A program made the position numbers and the translations under genes. Source: Hyphomonadaceae bacterium (GTDB taxonomy: Bacteria; Pseudomonadota; Alphaproteobacteria; Caulobacterales; Hyphomonadaceae). From it: a stretch of DNA of 64,000 nt. Numbering within the stretch: position 1 is the first letter of the stretch; each line of letters begins with the position of its first letter. The notes under the pieces were generated by a model that had not been told where the DNA came from, did not search any database, and saw nothing but the letters and a program-made list of their open reading frames with translations. The stretch spans positions 360,502-424,501 of the forward strand of contig JALHLU010000003.1 of the NCBI GenBank assembly GCA_022844345.1, in the 5' to 3' direction. Shown piece after piece: positions 17,701 to 27,753 of this stretch.

Positions 17701-19257
17701 ATGCCAACCGAGATGACGCTGCTCGACCACGTCACCAACGTAAGCGACTTCATCTGGGGCGGAACCTGGATGGGGCAGCCGCTGCTGCCCTTCCCGCCGA
17801 TGGTGATCATCCTGCTCGGCACCGGGCTGATGTTCATGATCCGGCTGAAATTCTATCCGATCCTCAAACTCCCCATGGCCTTCGCTGGCCTGTTCAAGAA
17901 GAGCAAGGAAGAAGGCAAGGGCGAGATCAGCCCGTTCGCTGCGCTGTCCACCGCACTGTCCGGCCAGATCGGCACTGGCAACCTCGCCGGTGTCGCGACT
18001 GCCATCACGCTTGGCGGCCCGGGCGCGCTCTTCTGGATGTGGGTCACCGCGCTGATCGGCATGGCGCTAGCCTTTGCCGAGGGTTCGCTGGCGATCCGAT
18101 TCCGCGATCTTGACGCAAACGGAGAGTATCGCGGCGGCCCGATGACCTACATCAAGCGTGGCCTGGGCAAGAACTGGGGCTGGCTTGCCGTGCTCTTCTG
18201 CGTGGGCACGCTGGTCTCCTCGATCTCCACCGGCAATATGATCCAGTCCAACAGCATGGCTGACGCCATGACTGGCTTGTTCGACCTCTCGACCATGGGC
18301 GCGCCCATCGAGTCCATGACGGGACTGGGCGCCGGCGCTGGCGCCGAGATGATCGTCGGCCTGCTGACAGCGGCCCTCGTGTTCGCCGTCATCATCGGCG
18401 GCATCAAGTCTATCGGATCGGTCGCCGAGAAGATCGTCCCAACGATGGCTATCACCTACATTGTCATGTCGTTGATCGCCCTGTCGCTCAACATGTCGGA
18501 CATCCCAGAGTCATTTGCCCTGATCTTCACCTCGGCGTTCACAGGCCAGGCGGCGACCGGCGGCTTCGTCGGCTCAGCCATGATCATGGCCATCCGCGCA
18601 GGCGTCGCCCGCGGCCTGTTCTCGAACGAGGCCGGTCAGGGTTCGACGCCCATGGCCCACGCAGTCGCAAAGACCAACGACCCCGCCCTGCAGGGCCGCT
18701 TCGCCATGATGGGCACGTTCATCGACACCATCATCGTCTGCACGATGACGGGACTTGTCATGCTGACCGTGCAAGGCTCCTTCCCATCGGTGGCGGGCGT
18801 GCAGGAACATGCCTGGTCGTCGGATCTGGAAGGCTTTGCCATGACAGCGGGCGCCTTCGGCGCGGCCTTCCCGTTCGAGGTTTTGCCATCGACGACGCTT
18901 GGCGAACTGGTGGCATCAGTCGCGCTGATCCTGTTCGTGTTCACCACGCTGATCACCTGGGGCTATTATGGCGAGCGCGCGGCCACGCACTTGTTCGGCA
19001 GCCGCGTCGCCATCCCTTGGCGCGTGCTCTGGTGCATCATGATCTTTGTCGGATCGTTCCAGGAGATCGATCTCGTCTGGCGCACGGGCGACATCGCGAA
19101 CGCGGTCATGGCCCTGCCTAACCTGCTGGCGCTTATCATGCTGTCTGGCGTGGTCGTGGCTCTTGCGAATGGCAACCGGACGGCGGGCGTCGATCATGGT
19201 GATAACGAAGGCGCACCGGGACCGGCTCCGTCTGCGCCAGGCGATCCTGTTCCCTAG
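17701..19257 (+). CDS. Alanine/glycine:cation symporter family protein
   Basis: A 518-residue inner-membrane transporter of the AGCS family, which takes up alanine or glycine with sodium or protons. Family signatures seen: SPFAALSTALSGQIGTGNLA in the first core helices, GGPMTYI, and GLFSNEAGQGSTPMAHA later on. About eleven membrane helices can be traced. It follows the PQQ gene by 106 nt and converges on a minus-strand gene 27 nt away. The C-terminal 30 residues are soluble and Pro/Gly-rich. Amino acid specificity is inferred from the family only. Confidence 0.92.
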   Translation: MPTEMTLLDHVTNVSDFIWGGTWMGQPLLPFPPMVIILLGTGLMFMIRLKFYPILKLPMAFAGLFKKSKEEGKGEISPFAALSTALSGQIGTGNLAGVATAITLGGPGALFWMWVTALIGMALAFAEGSLAIRFRDLDANGEYRGGPMTYIKRGLGKNWGWLAVLFCVGTLVSSISTGNMIQSNSMADAMTGLFDLSTMGAPIESMTGLGAGAGAEMIVGLLTAALVFAVIIGGIKSIGSVAEKIVPTMAITYIVMSLIALSLNMSDIPESFALIFTSAFTGQAATGGFVGSAMIMAIRAGVARGLFSNEAGQGSTPMAHAVAKTNDPALQGRFAMMGTFIDTIIVCTMTGLVMLTVQGSFPSVAGVQEHAWSSDLEGFAMTAGAFGAAFPFEVLPSTTLGELVASVALILFVFTTLITWGYYGERAATHLFGSRVAIPWRVLWCIMIFVGSFQEIDLVWRTGDIANAVMALPNLLALIMLSGVVVALANGNRTAGVDHGDNEGAPGPAPSAPGDPVP

Positions 19258-19284
19258 GACGGAGGCTGCCGGCCGGGCTTCGGC

Positions 19285-19737
19285 CTAGCCGGCGGCGGCT
19301 CCGCCGCCCTCCCCAACGCGCCAAAGGCTGAACGTGCCCCTCGCGCCGTCGCAATTGCAGGTCTCGGGATCACTGCAAGGCGATAACAGTTGGCCGTCCA
19401 TGCGCCGCTCGTCTGCGCTCAGTTCGCCTGTGCAGAGCACCTGGAAGCGCGCGAATGAGGGATCGTGAACCCAGAGCACGAAAGATATACCCGCAGGCGA
19501 CGCCTCTCCGCTCAGCGAGATGGGAAAGGTCTGCTCATGGCCTTCAGGGGTCAACACGCCTTCGCCCTCGATCAGTCCGCTGACCAGGCGCAGCTGCGCT
19601 ACGAGCAGGAGGGTGAGCGAGTCTGAACTGTCGTCTTCAAGATCCAGCCGTCCTTCCCAGTGCTGCTCAGGATGGGGTTCCGTATCGAGCTTGAGGTCGA
19701 CAACAAGGCGGGGCTGCATGTCGATCGTGATGGTCAT
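19285..19737 (-). CDS. Hypothetical protein downstream of purA
   Basis: A 150-residue soluble protein starting MTITIDMQPRLVVDLKLD, with no signal peptide. It reads as alternating beta strands rich in Asp/Glu, with a CSDPETCNCDG cysteine cluster near the C-terminus (three Cys within 10 residues), suggestive of a metal or disulfide site. GAGGGGG sits just upstream of ATG 19737; a longer reading would run into purA and is rejected. It is 62 nt after purA and likely cotranscribed. I do not recognise the family. Confidence 0.6.
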   Translation of the reverse strand: MTITIDMQPRLVVDLKLDTEPHPEQHWEGRLDLEDDSSDSLTLLLVAQLRLVSGLIEGEGVLTPEGHEQTFPISLSGEASPAGISFVLWVHDPSFARFQVLCTGELSADERRMDGQLLSPCSDPETCNCDGARGTFSLWRVGEGGGAAAG

Positions 19738-19799
19738 CTGCGCCCCCTCGACCGCGAATGTACGAATGCGGACGGCAGGTTTGCTAGGCCGGAAGTGCG

Positions 19800-21092
<1,293 letters not shown>

Positions 21093-21202
21093 TGGATTCT
21101 CCGTTGAAATCCGGGCGCAAAGGACACCAGAGGGCCCCCGGGCGCAAGCGCGTTGTGGCCGCATAAACCCTTTGGCAAGGAAAGCGCCGCCAGCCTGCCG
21201 GC

Positions 21203-21922
21203 ATGGCCAACCGCAAGACCTCCAAATCCCATCCCCGCAGCCGGAAACGGTCCCGTTCGGGCTCCACATCGCTTGTAGTGAGCATTTTCGCGGCGGCCGC
21301 AGCGGGCATCTGGTTTTTCCTGGCCGAGGCCGGGATCGTTCCGGGGATACCGATCGGTTCGGCCGAACAGACCTCCGCGCCTGTCCCGGTCCCCTCCGAC
21401 CAGTCCGGCCCATCGGCCTCGCCCGGGGCCGATCCCGCGCCTTCGGCCAGCGCCAATGCGATCTCGGGAACAGCGTCTGTCGTCGACGCCGACACGCTCG
21501 ACATCCATGGCGAACGCGTGCGCCTCAATGGCGTGGACGCCCCGGAGTCGGGACAGAAGTGCAAGGATGCGGCCGGCAAGTTCTATCGCTGTGGGACCGT
21601 CGCCGCGAATGCACTGGATGCCTGGATCAACCGCAACCCCGTGACCTGCGCGATCACCGGCAAGGACCGCTACAGCCGCCTGCTCGGCGAATGCAGCGTT
21701 CGCGGCCAGAGCGTGCAGTCCTGGCTCGTCGCCAGTGGCCATGCCCTCGCCTATCGCGCCTATTCCACCGCGCATGTGACCGCTGAGGTGAAGGCGCAGC
21801 AGGCCGGAGCCGGCATCTGGGCGGGCGAGTTCGTGATGCCGTGGGACTGGCGCCAGGGCCTGCGCCTGTCGGGCGAGCAGCCAACCAAGGCGATGATCGA
21901 CGGTAAGTTCGCGGGCAAATAA
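21203..21922 (+). CDS. Membrane-anchored or exported thermonuclease-fold (SNase) protein
   Basis: A 239-residue protein: a very basic head (SRKRSRSG), one hydrophobic segment (about 24-42) that could be a signal anchor, a Pro/Ser/Ala-rich linker of about 45 residues, and a staphylococcal-nuclease-type OB fold from about 88 ([20 protein letters not shown], then APESGQKC, and [10 protein letters not shown]). The Asp, Arg and Glu-like positions of the nuclease site appear present (Asp in DADT, Arg in RLNGVDAPE, Arg in DRYSR). It probably degrades nucleic acid outside the cytoplasm. It may head the pterin operon that starts 44 nt downstream. Confidence 0.82.
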   Translation: MANRKTSKSHPRSRKRSRSGSTSLVVSIFAAAAAGIWFFLAEAGIVPGIPIGSAEQTSAPVPVPSDQSGPSASPGADPAPSASANAISGTASVVDADTLDIHGERVRLNGVDAPESGQKCKDAAGKFYRCGTVAANALDAWINRNPVTCAITGKDRYSRLLGECSVRGQSVQSWLVASGHALAYRAYSTAHVTAEVKAQQAGAGIWAGEFVMPWDWRQGLRLSGEQPTKAMIDGKFAGK

Positions 21923-21966
21923 CAGGCGGGCTGGCCTGGCCTGCCTCTGTGCTTTAAGGGGGGCAC

Positions 21967-22755
21967 ATGACCTCCCAGCAGAAAATCATCCTCGTGACCG
22001 GCGGCGCAAGGCGCGTTGGGCGGTACATCGCCGAGCGGCTGGCGGCGGTGGGGCATGCCGTGGTGATCCACGCCAATGCTGGGGCGGACGAAGCTGAAGC
22101 GCTGGCGAAGACTCTTCGAACCGGCGGGGCAACGGCGTGGGCGATTGCAGCCGACCTTGCCGATCTCGCCGCAACCGAGGCTCTGATCGCGCGGGCAGCA
22201 ATACTCGCCGGCGCGCCGCTCAGCGGCCTCGTCAACTCCGCCTCGATCTTCGACTTCGATACGCCGGATGCGATCAACAGCGCCGCCTTTGACCGTGCGA
22301 TGGCAATCAACCTGCGCGCGCCAGCTCTCCTCTCACAGCACTTTGCCGCGCAAGCGGATGCAGACGCGGACAACTGCATCGTCAACATTCTTGACCAGAA
22401 GCTCTGGAACATGAACCCGGATTTCTTTTCCTACACGCTGAGCAAGGCCGGCTTGTTGTCTGCTACAGACATGATGGCGCGGGCTTTCGCGCCAAAGGTG
22501 CGTGTGAACGCCGTGGCTCCCGGCCTGTTGCTGCCGAGCCATGACCAGACGCAGGCCGAATTCGAAGCCGCCGCCAGCCGCAATCCGATGGGCCGGCCGA
22601 TCAACCTTGACGACGTGGCAGGCGCCGTCGACTTTCTGATGGGCAATACGTCGCTTACCGCACAGGTGATCCACGCCGACAACGGCCAGCGTATGGCCTC
22701 CAGCGCCCGCGATGTGATCTTCTCGGTGCGGCCCAGCGCCAAGGATACCCAATGA
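21967..22755 (+). CDS. FolM/pteridine reductase-like short-chain dehydrogenase
   Basis: A 262-residue NADPH-type SDR. The N-terminal TGGARRVG carries the TGx3RxG variant typical of pteridine reductases and FolM rather than the TGxxxGxG of ordinary SDRs. The active site is intact: Asp in NILDQKLW and YTLSK for YxxxK. It overlaps folB by 4 nt and precedes a PTPS-family gene, so a role in reducing dihydrofolate or dihydromonapterin is a reasonable inference. A poly-purine AAGGGGGG precedes the ATG. It could also be an unassigned SDR; the context favours pterin metabolism. Confidence 0.82.
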   Translation: MTSQQKIILVTGGARRVGRYIAERLAAVGHAVVIHANAGADEAEALAKTLRTGGATAWAIAADLADLAATEALIARAAILAGAPLSGLVNSASIFDFDTPDAINSAAFDRAMAINLRAPALLSQHFAAQADADADNCIVNILDQKLWNMNPDFFSYTLSKAGLLSATDMMARAFAPKVRVNAVAPGLLLPSHDQTQAEFEAAASRNPMGRPINLDDVAGAVDFLMGNTSLTAQVIHADNGQRMASSARDVIFSVRPSAKDTQ

Positions 22756-23162
22756 ATATTTCCGGGAGCGTCCGCGACTTCTACCTTGTCCGCATCAGCG
22801 GGATCGAGACCGACGCCTCGATTGGCATCCACGGATTCGAGCAGGCGGCGCGCCAGCGCCTGATGGTGTCCGTGACCCTGATGGTGCAGCCGGCCGGAGG
22901 GGCGGACGATATCGGCGCCGTGGTGGACTATGATTTCGTGCGGGAGGGGGTGTTGACCCTCGTGGGAACCCGCCATTTCAACCTGCAGGAGGCCCTTTGC
23001 GGGGAAATCCTCGACCTCTGCCTGCGGCAGAGCGGCGTGCTGGGGGCAGTTGTGCAGACCGACAAGCCCGACGTATACCCCCGCGTCGCAGGCGTCGCCT
23101 GCCGCATGGCGCGGCTGGGTCCTGCAATGGCGGGCTTCCCCTGGTGGACGCTGCCTGTCTGA
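22752..23162 (+). CDS. folB: Dihydroneopterin aldolase
   Basis: FolB cleaves dihydroneopterin to 6-hydroxymethyl-dihydropterin and glycolaldehyde in folate synthesis. In this 136-residue protein the family's functional residues are recognisable: Glu in GIHGFEQ (pterin binding), Tyr in VDYDFV, Glu in LQEALCGEI and Lys in TDKPDV. The start overlaps the stop of the SDR gene (ATGA), so translation is coupled. The last 15 residues are slightly longer than the E. coli protein. Epimerase-only FolX is a less likely alternative. Confidence 0.85.
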   Translation: MNISGSVRDFYLVRISGIETDASIGIHGFEQAARQRLMVSVTLMVQPAGGADDIGAVVDYDFVREGVLTLVGTRHFNLQEALCGEILDLCLRQSGVLGAVVQTDKPDVYPRVAGVACRMARLGPAMAGFPWWTLPV

Positions 23163-23171
23163 GTACGGGTC

Positions 23172-23537
23172 ATGTTCGAGATCAGCGCGACGGCGAGCTT
23201 CGAGGCGAGCCACTATATCGACGCCGAGGCCGGCGCCCCGCACTACAAGCGGGTGCACGGCCATTCCTTCGTCGTGACCGCCAGCGTGGCGGCAAGTGCG
23301 CCGGACCGGGACGGCTGGGTGATGGACCTCGGCGCGTTGGAAGACCTGCTGAAGCGCACGCTGGCCGGGCTGGACCATACGGTGCTGAACGAGGTTCCGG
23401 GCCTTGAGAAGCCCACATTCGAGCATATCCTTCTATGGATCGAGTCGCGTATGAAGGCGGAAGGCGTTTTGCCCTCACGGCTCGAGATCGAACGGCCGAC
23501 ACTGAAACAGAAGGCGGTCTACACGCCCGCCAGATAG
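23172..23537 (+). CDS. 6-pyruvoyl-tetrahydropterin synthase/QueD family protein with altered active site
   Basis: A 121-residue tunnelling-fold protein. Zinc-site residues are present: His14 (FEASH) and His29/His31 (VHGH). The Asp-His pair is in GLDHTVLN and the C-terminal Glu in LEIERP. However, the catalytic Cys of QueD and PTPS (four residues before the first His of HGH) is Tyr25. It therefore should bind a pterin but not perform the standard reaction the usual way. It follows folB by 9 nt. It could be one of the variant PTPS subfamilies used in folate or tetrahydromonapterin synthesis rather than in queuosine synthesis. Confidence 0.78.
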   Translation: MFEISATASFEASHYIDAEAGAPHYKRVHGHSFVVTASVAASAPDRDGWVMDLGALEDLLKRTLAGLDHTVLNEVPGLEKPTFEHILLWIESRMKAEGVLPSRLEIERPTLKQKAVYTPAR

Positions 23538-23560
23538 GGAGCCCGAAAGGGAACCAGCAC

Positions 23561-23854
23561 ATGGCGGAATCCGAACCGAAGAAGCCGGCCAAGAAGGCTG
23601 CGGCCAAGGCCGCCAAGCCTGCCCAGACGCAGAGCCAGGCCGACATCGCCAGGAAGCTGCTGGAAAAGCTGCAGACCCAGTCCAAGGGCGGCGCCCCGGG
23701 CGCGCCTCCGGGCGCGAAGAAGGGCGGCTTTGATCCGAAACAGTTGAAGGGCGGCGGCAAGTCGTTCGGCGGCGGCGGCAACCAGATGCTGCGCCGTACA
23801 CAGGGCAAGGGCGGCGGTGGGGGCGGCGGCGGTGGAGGCGGCGGCGCTGTCTGA
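23561..23854 (+). CDS. Small Lys/Ala- and Gly-rich protein
   Basis: A 97-residue basic protein: an Ala-Lys-Pro repetitive head (KKPAKKAAAKAAKPA), a short helix (DIARKLLEKLQTQ), then a Gly/Lys-rich low-complexity tail ending in a run of twelve Gly. GAAAGGGA precedes the ATG and it is 23 nt after the PTPS gene, so it closes that operon. Composition suggests a nucleic-acid-binding or disordered protein. I recognise no domain, and low complexity makes the coding call less certain than for its neighbours. Confidence 0.5.
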   Translation: MAESEPKKPAKKAAAKAAKPAQTQSQADIARKLLEKLQTQSKGGAPGAPPGAKKGGFDPKQLKGGGKSFGGGGNQMLRRTQGKGGGGGGGGGGGGAV

Positions 23855-23867
23855 CCAGGGCCAGCCC

Positions 23868-25778
23868 TTAGGCTTCCAGCGCCTGCATGGCCTCAAGCCA
23901 TTCGGCTTCGGCATCGTCGAGTTGGGCCTGCAGTCGGCCGCGCGCCTTCAGCTTGGCTTCGGCATCGGCTTTGTGCGTGAACGTGTCGGGATCGGAAAGA
24001 TCGCGATCAAGCAATTCAAGCGCGGTCCGGGCCTTCTCAAGACCCTTCTCGGCATTCTCGATGCGCAGCTTCTGCTTGTAGCTGAGCTTGGGCGCAGGCG
24101 CGGACTTCGACTTCTCTGCGGCTTTGGGGGCTTCTTCTGCCCTCGCAGCAGCAGCGGCGATCTCGGCGCGCGCGATGGCGTGCTGCTTGTCTGAATCAGG
24201 ACGATCAGCGGCGAGGACCAGCGCCTTGTAGTCGGCAAGGTCGCCATCATACGGATTGGCCTTGCCGTTGTTGACCAGCCAGAGACGGTCGGCGGTGGCT
24301 TCGGCGAGGTAGGTGTCGTGCGTGATGACCAGCACCGCGCCGTTGAATTCGTTCAGCGCATAGATCAGCGCTTCGCGACTATCGATGTCGAGGTGCGAAG
24401 TCGGTTCGTCGAGGATAAGGATGTGGGGTTTCTTGTAGGTGGTGAGCCCCATCAGCAGGCGCACCTTCTCGCCGCCTGACAGCTTGTCGACCTTCGTCTC
24501 GCACTTCTCGTGGCCGAAGCCGAACTGTGCAGCAAGCGCCCGCACCTGCGCCTGGCCGGCATTCGGGAGCAGGTCCTTGACGTGATCGAGCACGGTTTCG
24601 CCCGCGCGCAATTCGTCGAGCTGGTCCTGGCTGAAATAGCCGATGCGCAGGTTCTTCGATGCGCGGCGGACGCCCTGCAACAGCGGCAGTTTCTGGGCGA
24701 TCGATTTCACGAGAGTCGTCTTGCCCTGCCCGTTGGCGCCGACGATGGCGATGCGGTCGTCGAAATCGAGACGCAGGCTGACCCGCTCCAGCACGGGCTT
24801 GCCCGTAGCGTAGCCCATGTCGACCTTGTCGAGTTCGAGAATAGGCGATGCGAGTTCATCAACCTCGTAGAATTTGAATGGGATGGTGCGCTCTGCCAGC
24901 GGCACCGTGATGACGGTCATCTTCTCGAGCATCTTCATGCGCGACTGCGCCTGGGCGGCCTTTGATGCCTTGGCCTTGAAGCGGTCGATGAAGGACTGCA
25001 TGTGGGCGCGCTGGACGTCCTGCTTTTCCTTCTGGGCGGCGAGGTGCTGCGTGCGTTCGGCGCGGCGCTGCAGGTAGGTGTCATAGCCGCCAGCCTGCAG
25101 GACCAGCTTGGTGTTTTCAACAGCAAGGATGTGCGTGACGGAACGGTTGAGCAGGTCGCGGTCGTGGCTGACGATGATAACGGTGTGCGGATATTTCCGC
25201 AGGTACGTTTCGAGCCATGCGGCGCCTTCAAGGTCGAGATAGTTGGTCGGTTCGTCGAGCAGCAGGAGATCCGGCTGAGCGAAGAGAACGCCGCCGAGGG
25301 CTGCGCGCATGCGCCAGCCGCCGGAGAATTCCTTGCACGCGCGCGACAGATCGTTCTGCGTGAAGCCGAGGCCGACGAGAATTTCGGCCGCGCGCGCCTC
25401 GCCCGACCACGCATCGATGTCGGCCAGGCGTTCGTGGATCTCGCCGATGCGGTCGGGATCCTCGCACGTATCCGACTCGCGCATCAGGCTGGCGCGTTCG
25501 ATATCGGCCTCGAGCACGACATCGAGCAACGTAATGTCATTGGCGGGAACTTCCTGCAGCACATAACCCATCTTCGCGCCGCGATTGATCCGGATCGTCC
25601 CGTCGCCATTGCCCTCGCCCTTGGCAAGCTCTTCCCGGATGATGCGCAGGAGTGTGGATTTGCCCGTGCCATTGCGGCCGACAAGGCCAACCTTCCAGCC
25701 GTCAGCGATCTGCGCCGAGGCGTTCTCGAACAGGGCGCGCCCGTCGATGCGGAACGTCAGGTCGTTGATGTGGAGCAT
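23868..25778 (-). CDS. ABC-F family ATPase (translation factor type)
   Basis: A soluble protein with two ABC ATPase domains and no membrane part, 636 residues. Domain 1: GRNGTGKST, signature FSGGWRMR, Walker B LLLDEPTNYLD. The interdomain linker carries the ABC-F Arg/Lys-rich helix (FIDRFKAKASKAAQAQSRMK). Domain 2: GANGQGKTT, LSGGEKVRL, LILDEPTSHLD. A charged coiled-coil tail runs from about 540. This fits the YheS/Uup group, which act at the ribosomal E site, rather than transporters. It converges with the Gly-rich gene 13 nt away. Confidence 0.92.
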   Translation of the reverse strand: MLHINDLTFRIDGRALFENASAQIADGWKVGLVGRNGTGKSTLLRIIREELAKGEGNGDGTIRINRGAKMGYVLQEVPANDITLLDVVLEADIERASLMRESDTCEDPDRIGEIHERLADIDAWSGEARAAEILVGLGFTQNDLSRACKEFSGGWRMRAALGGVLFAQPDLLLLDEPTNYLDLEGAAWLETYLRKYPHTVIIVSHDRDLLNRSVTHILAVENTKLVLQAGGYDTYLQRRAERTQHLAAQKEKQDVQRAHMQSFIDRFKAKASKAAQAQSRMKMLEKMTVITVPLAERTIPFKFYEVDELASPILELDKVDMGYATGKPVLERVSLRLDFDDRIAIVGANGQGKTTLVKSIAQKLPLLQGVRRASKNLRIGYFSQDQLDELRAGETVLDHVKDLLPNAGQAQVRALAAQFGFGHEKCETKVDKLSGGEKVRLLMGLTTYKKPHILILDEPTSHLDIDSREALIYALNEFNGAVLVITHDTYLAEATADRLWLVNNGKANPYDGDLADYKALVLAADRPDSDKQHAIARAEIAAAAARAEEAPKAAEKSKSAPAPKLSYKQKLRIENAEKGLEKARTALELLDRDLSDPDTFTHKADAEAKLKARGRLQAQLDDAEAEWLEAMQALEA

Positions 25779-25877
25779 AGCGGGACTGGCGGCGAAAACA
25801 GGCTGAAAGGTGAGGTTTTTGATATATCTGGCGCCCGTATGACGGGTCAGGCCGGATACGTCAAATGTCCTGTTTTT

Positions 25878-27431
25878 TCACGCGATATGGCAGGCAATCA
25901 GGCGGGGTCCGCGCGCTGAAACAGCGCGCGAGAGGGCGTCGTTGAACTCGCCGCAGGTGCGCACGTCTTCGGCGCCGACGCCCAGGCTTTCCGACAGCTT
26001 CACCCAATCGATATCGGGATTGCCGAGACTGAGCATGCCATTTGCCGCAGGGCCGGGATTTCCCGCGCCGGTGCGCGCGAGTTCGATCTTGAGGATGCGA
26101 TAGGCGTTGTTGACGAAGACGACGGTGAGCACGTCGAGATTCTCGCGCGCCATCGTCCACAGCGACTGGACCGTGTACATCGCCGCGCCATCGCCCGCGA
26201 GACAGACGGTCTTCACATCCGGTCGCGCGATCGCAGCGCCCACGGCGACGGGCATGCCCTGCCCGATGGCGCCGCCGGTGTGGCCCAGCCATTCATGGCG
26301 CGCGGCGCTTGTCAGCGCCTCATAAACCGGCGCGCCCGATGTGACGCCGTCATCCGAGACCAGCGCGCCTTCGGGCAGGTAATGCGCCAGCGACATGCCG
26401 ATGGTGTGCGGATTGAACTTGTCGCCTGTGGCAGGGTCAGGACGCGTCCAGTTGATAGTGGATGGCGCGACAGGCGCATCGAGCCAGTCGGCAAGGCGCG
26501 CGATCGCGTCCGCGCTGTCTGTGTCAGGGCCACCCAGCGAAATCGTACGCGCACCCTTTGGCGTAAAGGCGCCGGGCGTATTGGGATAGGCGAAGAAGGC
26601 GACAGGCGGTTTTGTTCCGGCAAGCAGGAGCAAGTCCACGTCCTTCAGCGTCTCAACCGCCATCTCCGCGAAATACGGCAGGCGTTCCGGCTGGAATTGT
26701 CCGCCGCCCCGGCCCTGGCGCGCCATGAAGGTGTCGGTGATGACGCGCACGCCCTGCCCCTGCATGCGGCGGAGAATGTCCGCGCTGCCCGGATGAAGCG
26801 CTGTACCGTTGACCAGGATGGCGGGCTGCTTGGCTTTCGTGATGGCGCGGCCGGCCTGTTCGATGACCTCGTCGCTGGCGGTTGCGAGGCTTGCATGGCT
26901 GGAAGGCGCGGCGCGGGTTGCGCCGGGCGTCCACGCAATATCGGCCGGCATGATGAGGGACACAGGCCCAGGCGGCGGCCCAAAACTCGCCGCGTACGCC
27001 TCGGCGGCGAGCGTGCCCGCGTCTTCGAGGCGGTCGACGGATTTAAGCCAGCGCGAGTTGGGCGCGGCCAGCGCGGCAATGTCCGAGGCGAGCGGCGCGT
27101 CGTACTGGCGATGGGTAACGGCATGATCGCCAATCAGGTTCACCATCGGCACATGGGCGCGGCGCCCGTTGTGGATGTTGGCGCCGGCGTTGAGATATCC
27201 CGGTCCAAGGTGCAGCAGCGTGAGCGCGGGCTTTCCGGCCATGCGCGCATAGCCATCGGCCGCGCCGGTCGCAACGCCCTCGAATAGGCACAGTACCGAG
27301 CGGATGCGCGGCTCACGATCCAGCGCAGTAACGAGATGCATCTCGCTTGTGCCGGGATTGGCGAAGCAGGCCTCGACGCCGCAATCCGCCAGCGTGCCGA
27401 TGATCGCCTCTGCGCCGGTGATGGTCGTCAT
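25878..27431 (-). CDS. ThDP-dependent enzyme, acetolactate synthase-like
   Basis: A 517-residue thiamine diphosphate enzyme with three domains. The catalytic Glu is in LFEGVATGAADGYARM, and the ThDP/magnesium motif is GDGAAMYTVQSLW ending in NNAYRILKIEL. It is close to acetolactate synthase large subunits and benzoylformate decarboxylase-like proteins but lacks a neighbouring small subunit gene, and the loop before the Glu differs from true IlvB (Phe instead of His). Branched-chain synthesis is therefore not assured; a decarboxylase or carboligase on another 2-oxo acid is possible. A structured leader with an intrinsic terminator lies upstream. Confidence 0.85.
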   Translation of the reverse strand: MTTITGAEAIIGTLADCGVEACFANPGTSEMHLVTALDREPRIRSVLCLFEGVATGAADGYARMAGKPALTLLHLGPGYLNAGANIHNGRRAHVPMVNLIGDHAVTHRQYDAPLASDIAALAAPNSRWLKSVDRLEDAGTLAAEAYAASFGPPPGPVSLIMPADIAWTPGATRAAPSSHASLATASDEVIEQAGRAITKAKQPAILVNGTALHPGSADILRRMQGQGVRVITDTFMARQGRGGGQFQPERLPYFAEMAVETLKDVDLLLLAGTKPPVAFFAYPNTPGAFTPKGARTISLGGPDTDSADAIARLADWLDAPVAPSTINWTRPDPATGDKFNPHTIGMSLAHYLPEGALVSDDGVTSGAPVYEALTSAARHEWLGHTGGAIGQGMPVAVGAAIARPDVKTVCLAGDGAAMYTVQSLWTMARENLDVLTVVFVNNAYRILKIELARTGAGNPGPAANGMLSLGNPDIDWVKLSESLGVGAEDVRTCGEFNDALSRAVSARGPRLIACHIA

Positions 27432-27500
27432 CGCCCTGCTCCCGTCTCGTGCAGGGAACGTATCCGCCGAAGGCCGTCACGCAAGACAGATCGGCGGCAG

Positions 27501-27539
27501 AAAAAAGAAAAGCCGGCCCCGACTTGGCGGAGGCCGGCT
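27501..27539 (-). terminator. Intrinsic terminator 70 nt upstream of the ThDP gene
   Basis: Read on the minus strand: AGCCGGCC, a 13-nt loop, GGCCGGCT, then TTTCTTTTTT. This is the best rho-independent terminator in the window. It ends whatever is transcribed from the stretch before it and precedes the ThDP gene start by 69 nt, so it is either the end of a small RNA or a conditional terminator for that gene. Confidence 0.8.
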
Positions 27540-27725
27540 GTGGTCCCGCGCGCATCCGGGGAGGGAGATACATGGTCTCCGCGCGCGAGAGTTGGGGGGA
27601 ATTCCGTGCCTGGGGAGGCAATCGGGTCCCGCCAGCGGCGGCGCAGCAAAGCCCGCCGCGTTCCCTGACAGTCCTCAAACGCACGCTCTCATCGCCTCCG
27701 TCGGGGTAAGCGATCACATCCGGCG
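27540..27725 (-). ncRNA. Candidate structured leader or small RNA
   Basis: This noncoding stretch between the potassium channel and the ThDP gene is full of hairpins on the minus strand: GCGGCG/CGCCGC near its middle, GCCT-CCCC-AGGC, and GGAGA...TCTCC enclosed by CGCGCG/CGCGCG. It runs directly into the terminator at 27501-27539. Reading frames through it have no ribosome site and no recognisable protein. Total leader plus terminator would be about 220 nt. I cannot match it to a named riboswitch or to 6S RNA by eye. Confidence 0.35.
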
Positions 27726-27753
27726 TGATCGCGGCGTGAACACGCCGCGATCA
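27726..27753 (-). terminator. Perfect 13-bp hairpin at the end of the channel gene
   Basis: TGATCGCGGCGTG, two bases, CACGCCGCGATCA: a perfect 13-bp inverted repeat that includes the stop codon of the potassium channel gene. There is no U-tract after it, so it is a weak terminator or a 3'-end protector for the pyrC-channel transcript. Confidence 0.5.

Noticed and set aside
27313..27717. A 134-codon minus-strand frame across the leader region into the ThDP gene.
   Set aside because: It crosses the strong terminator and several hairpins, overlaps the ThDP start out of frame, and looks noncoding.
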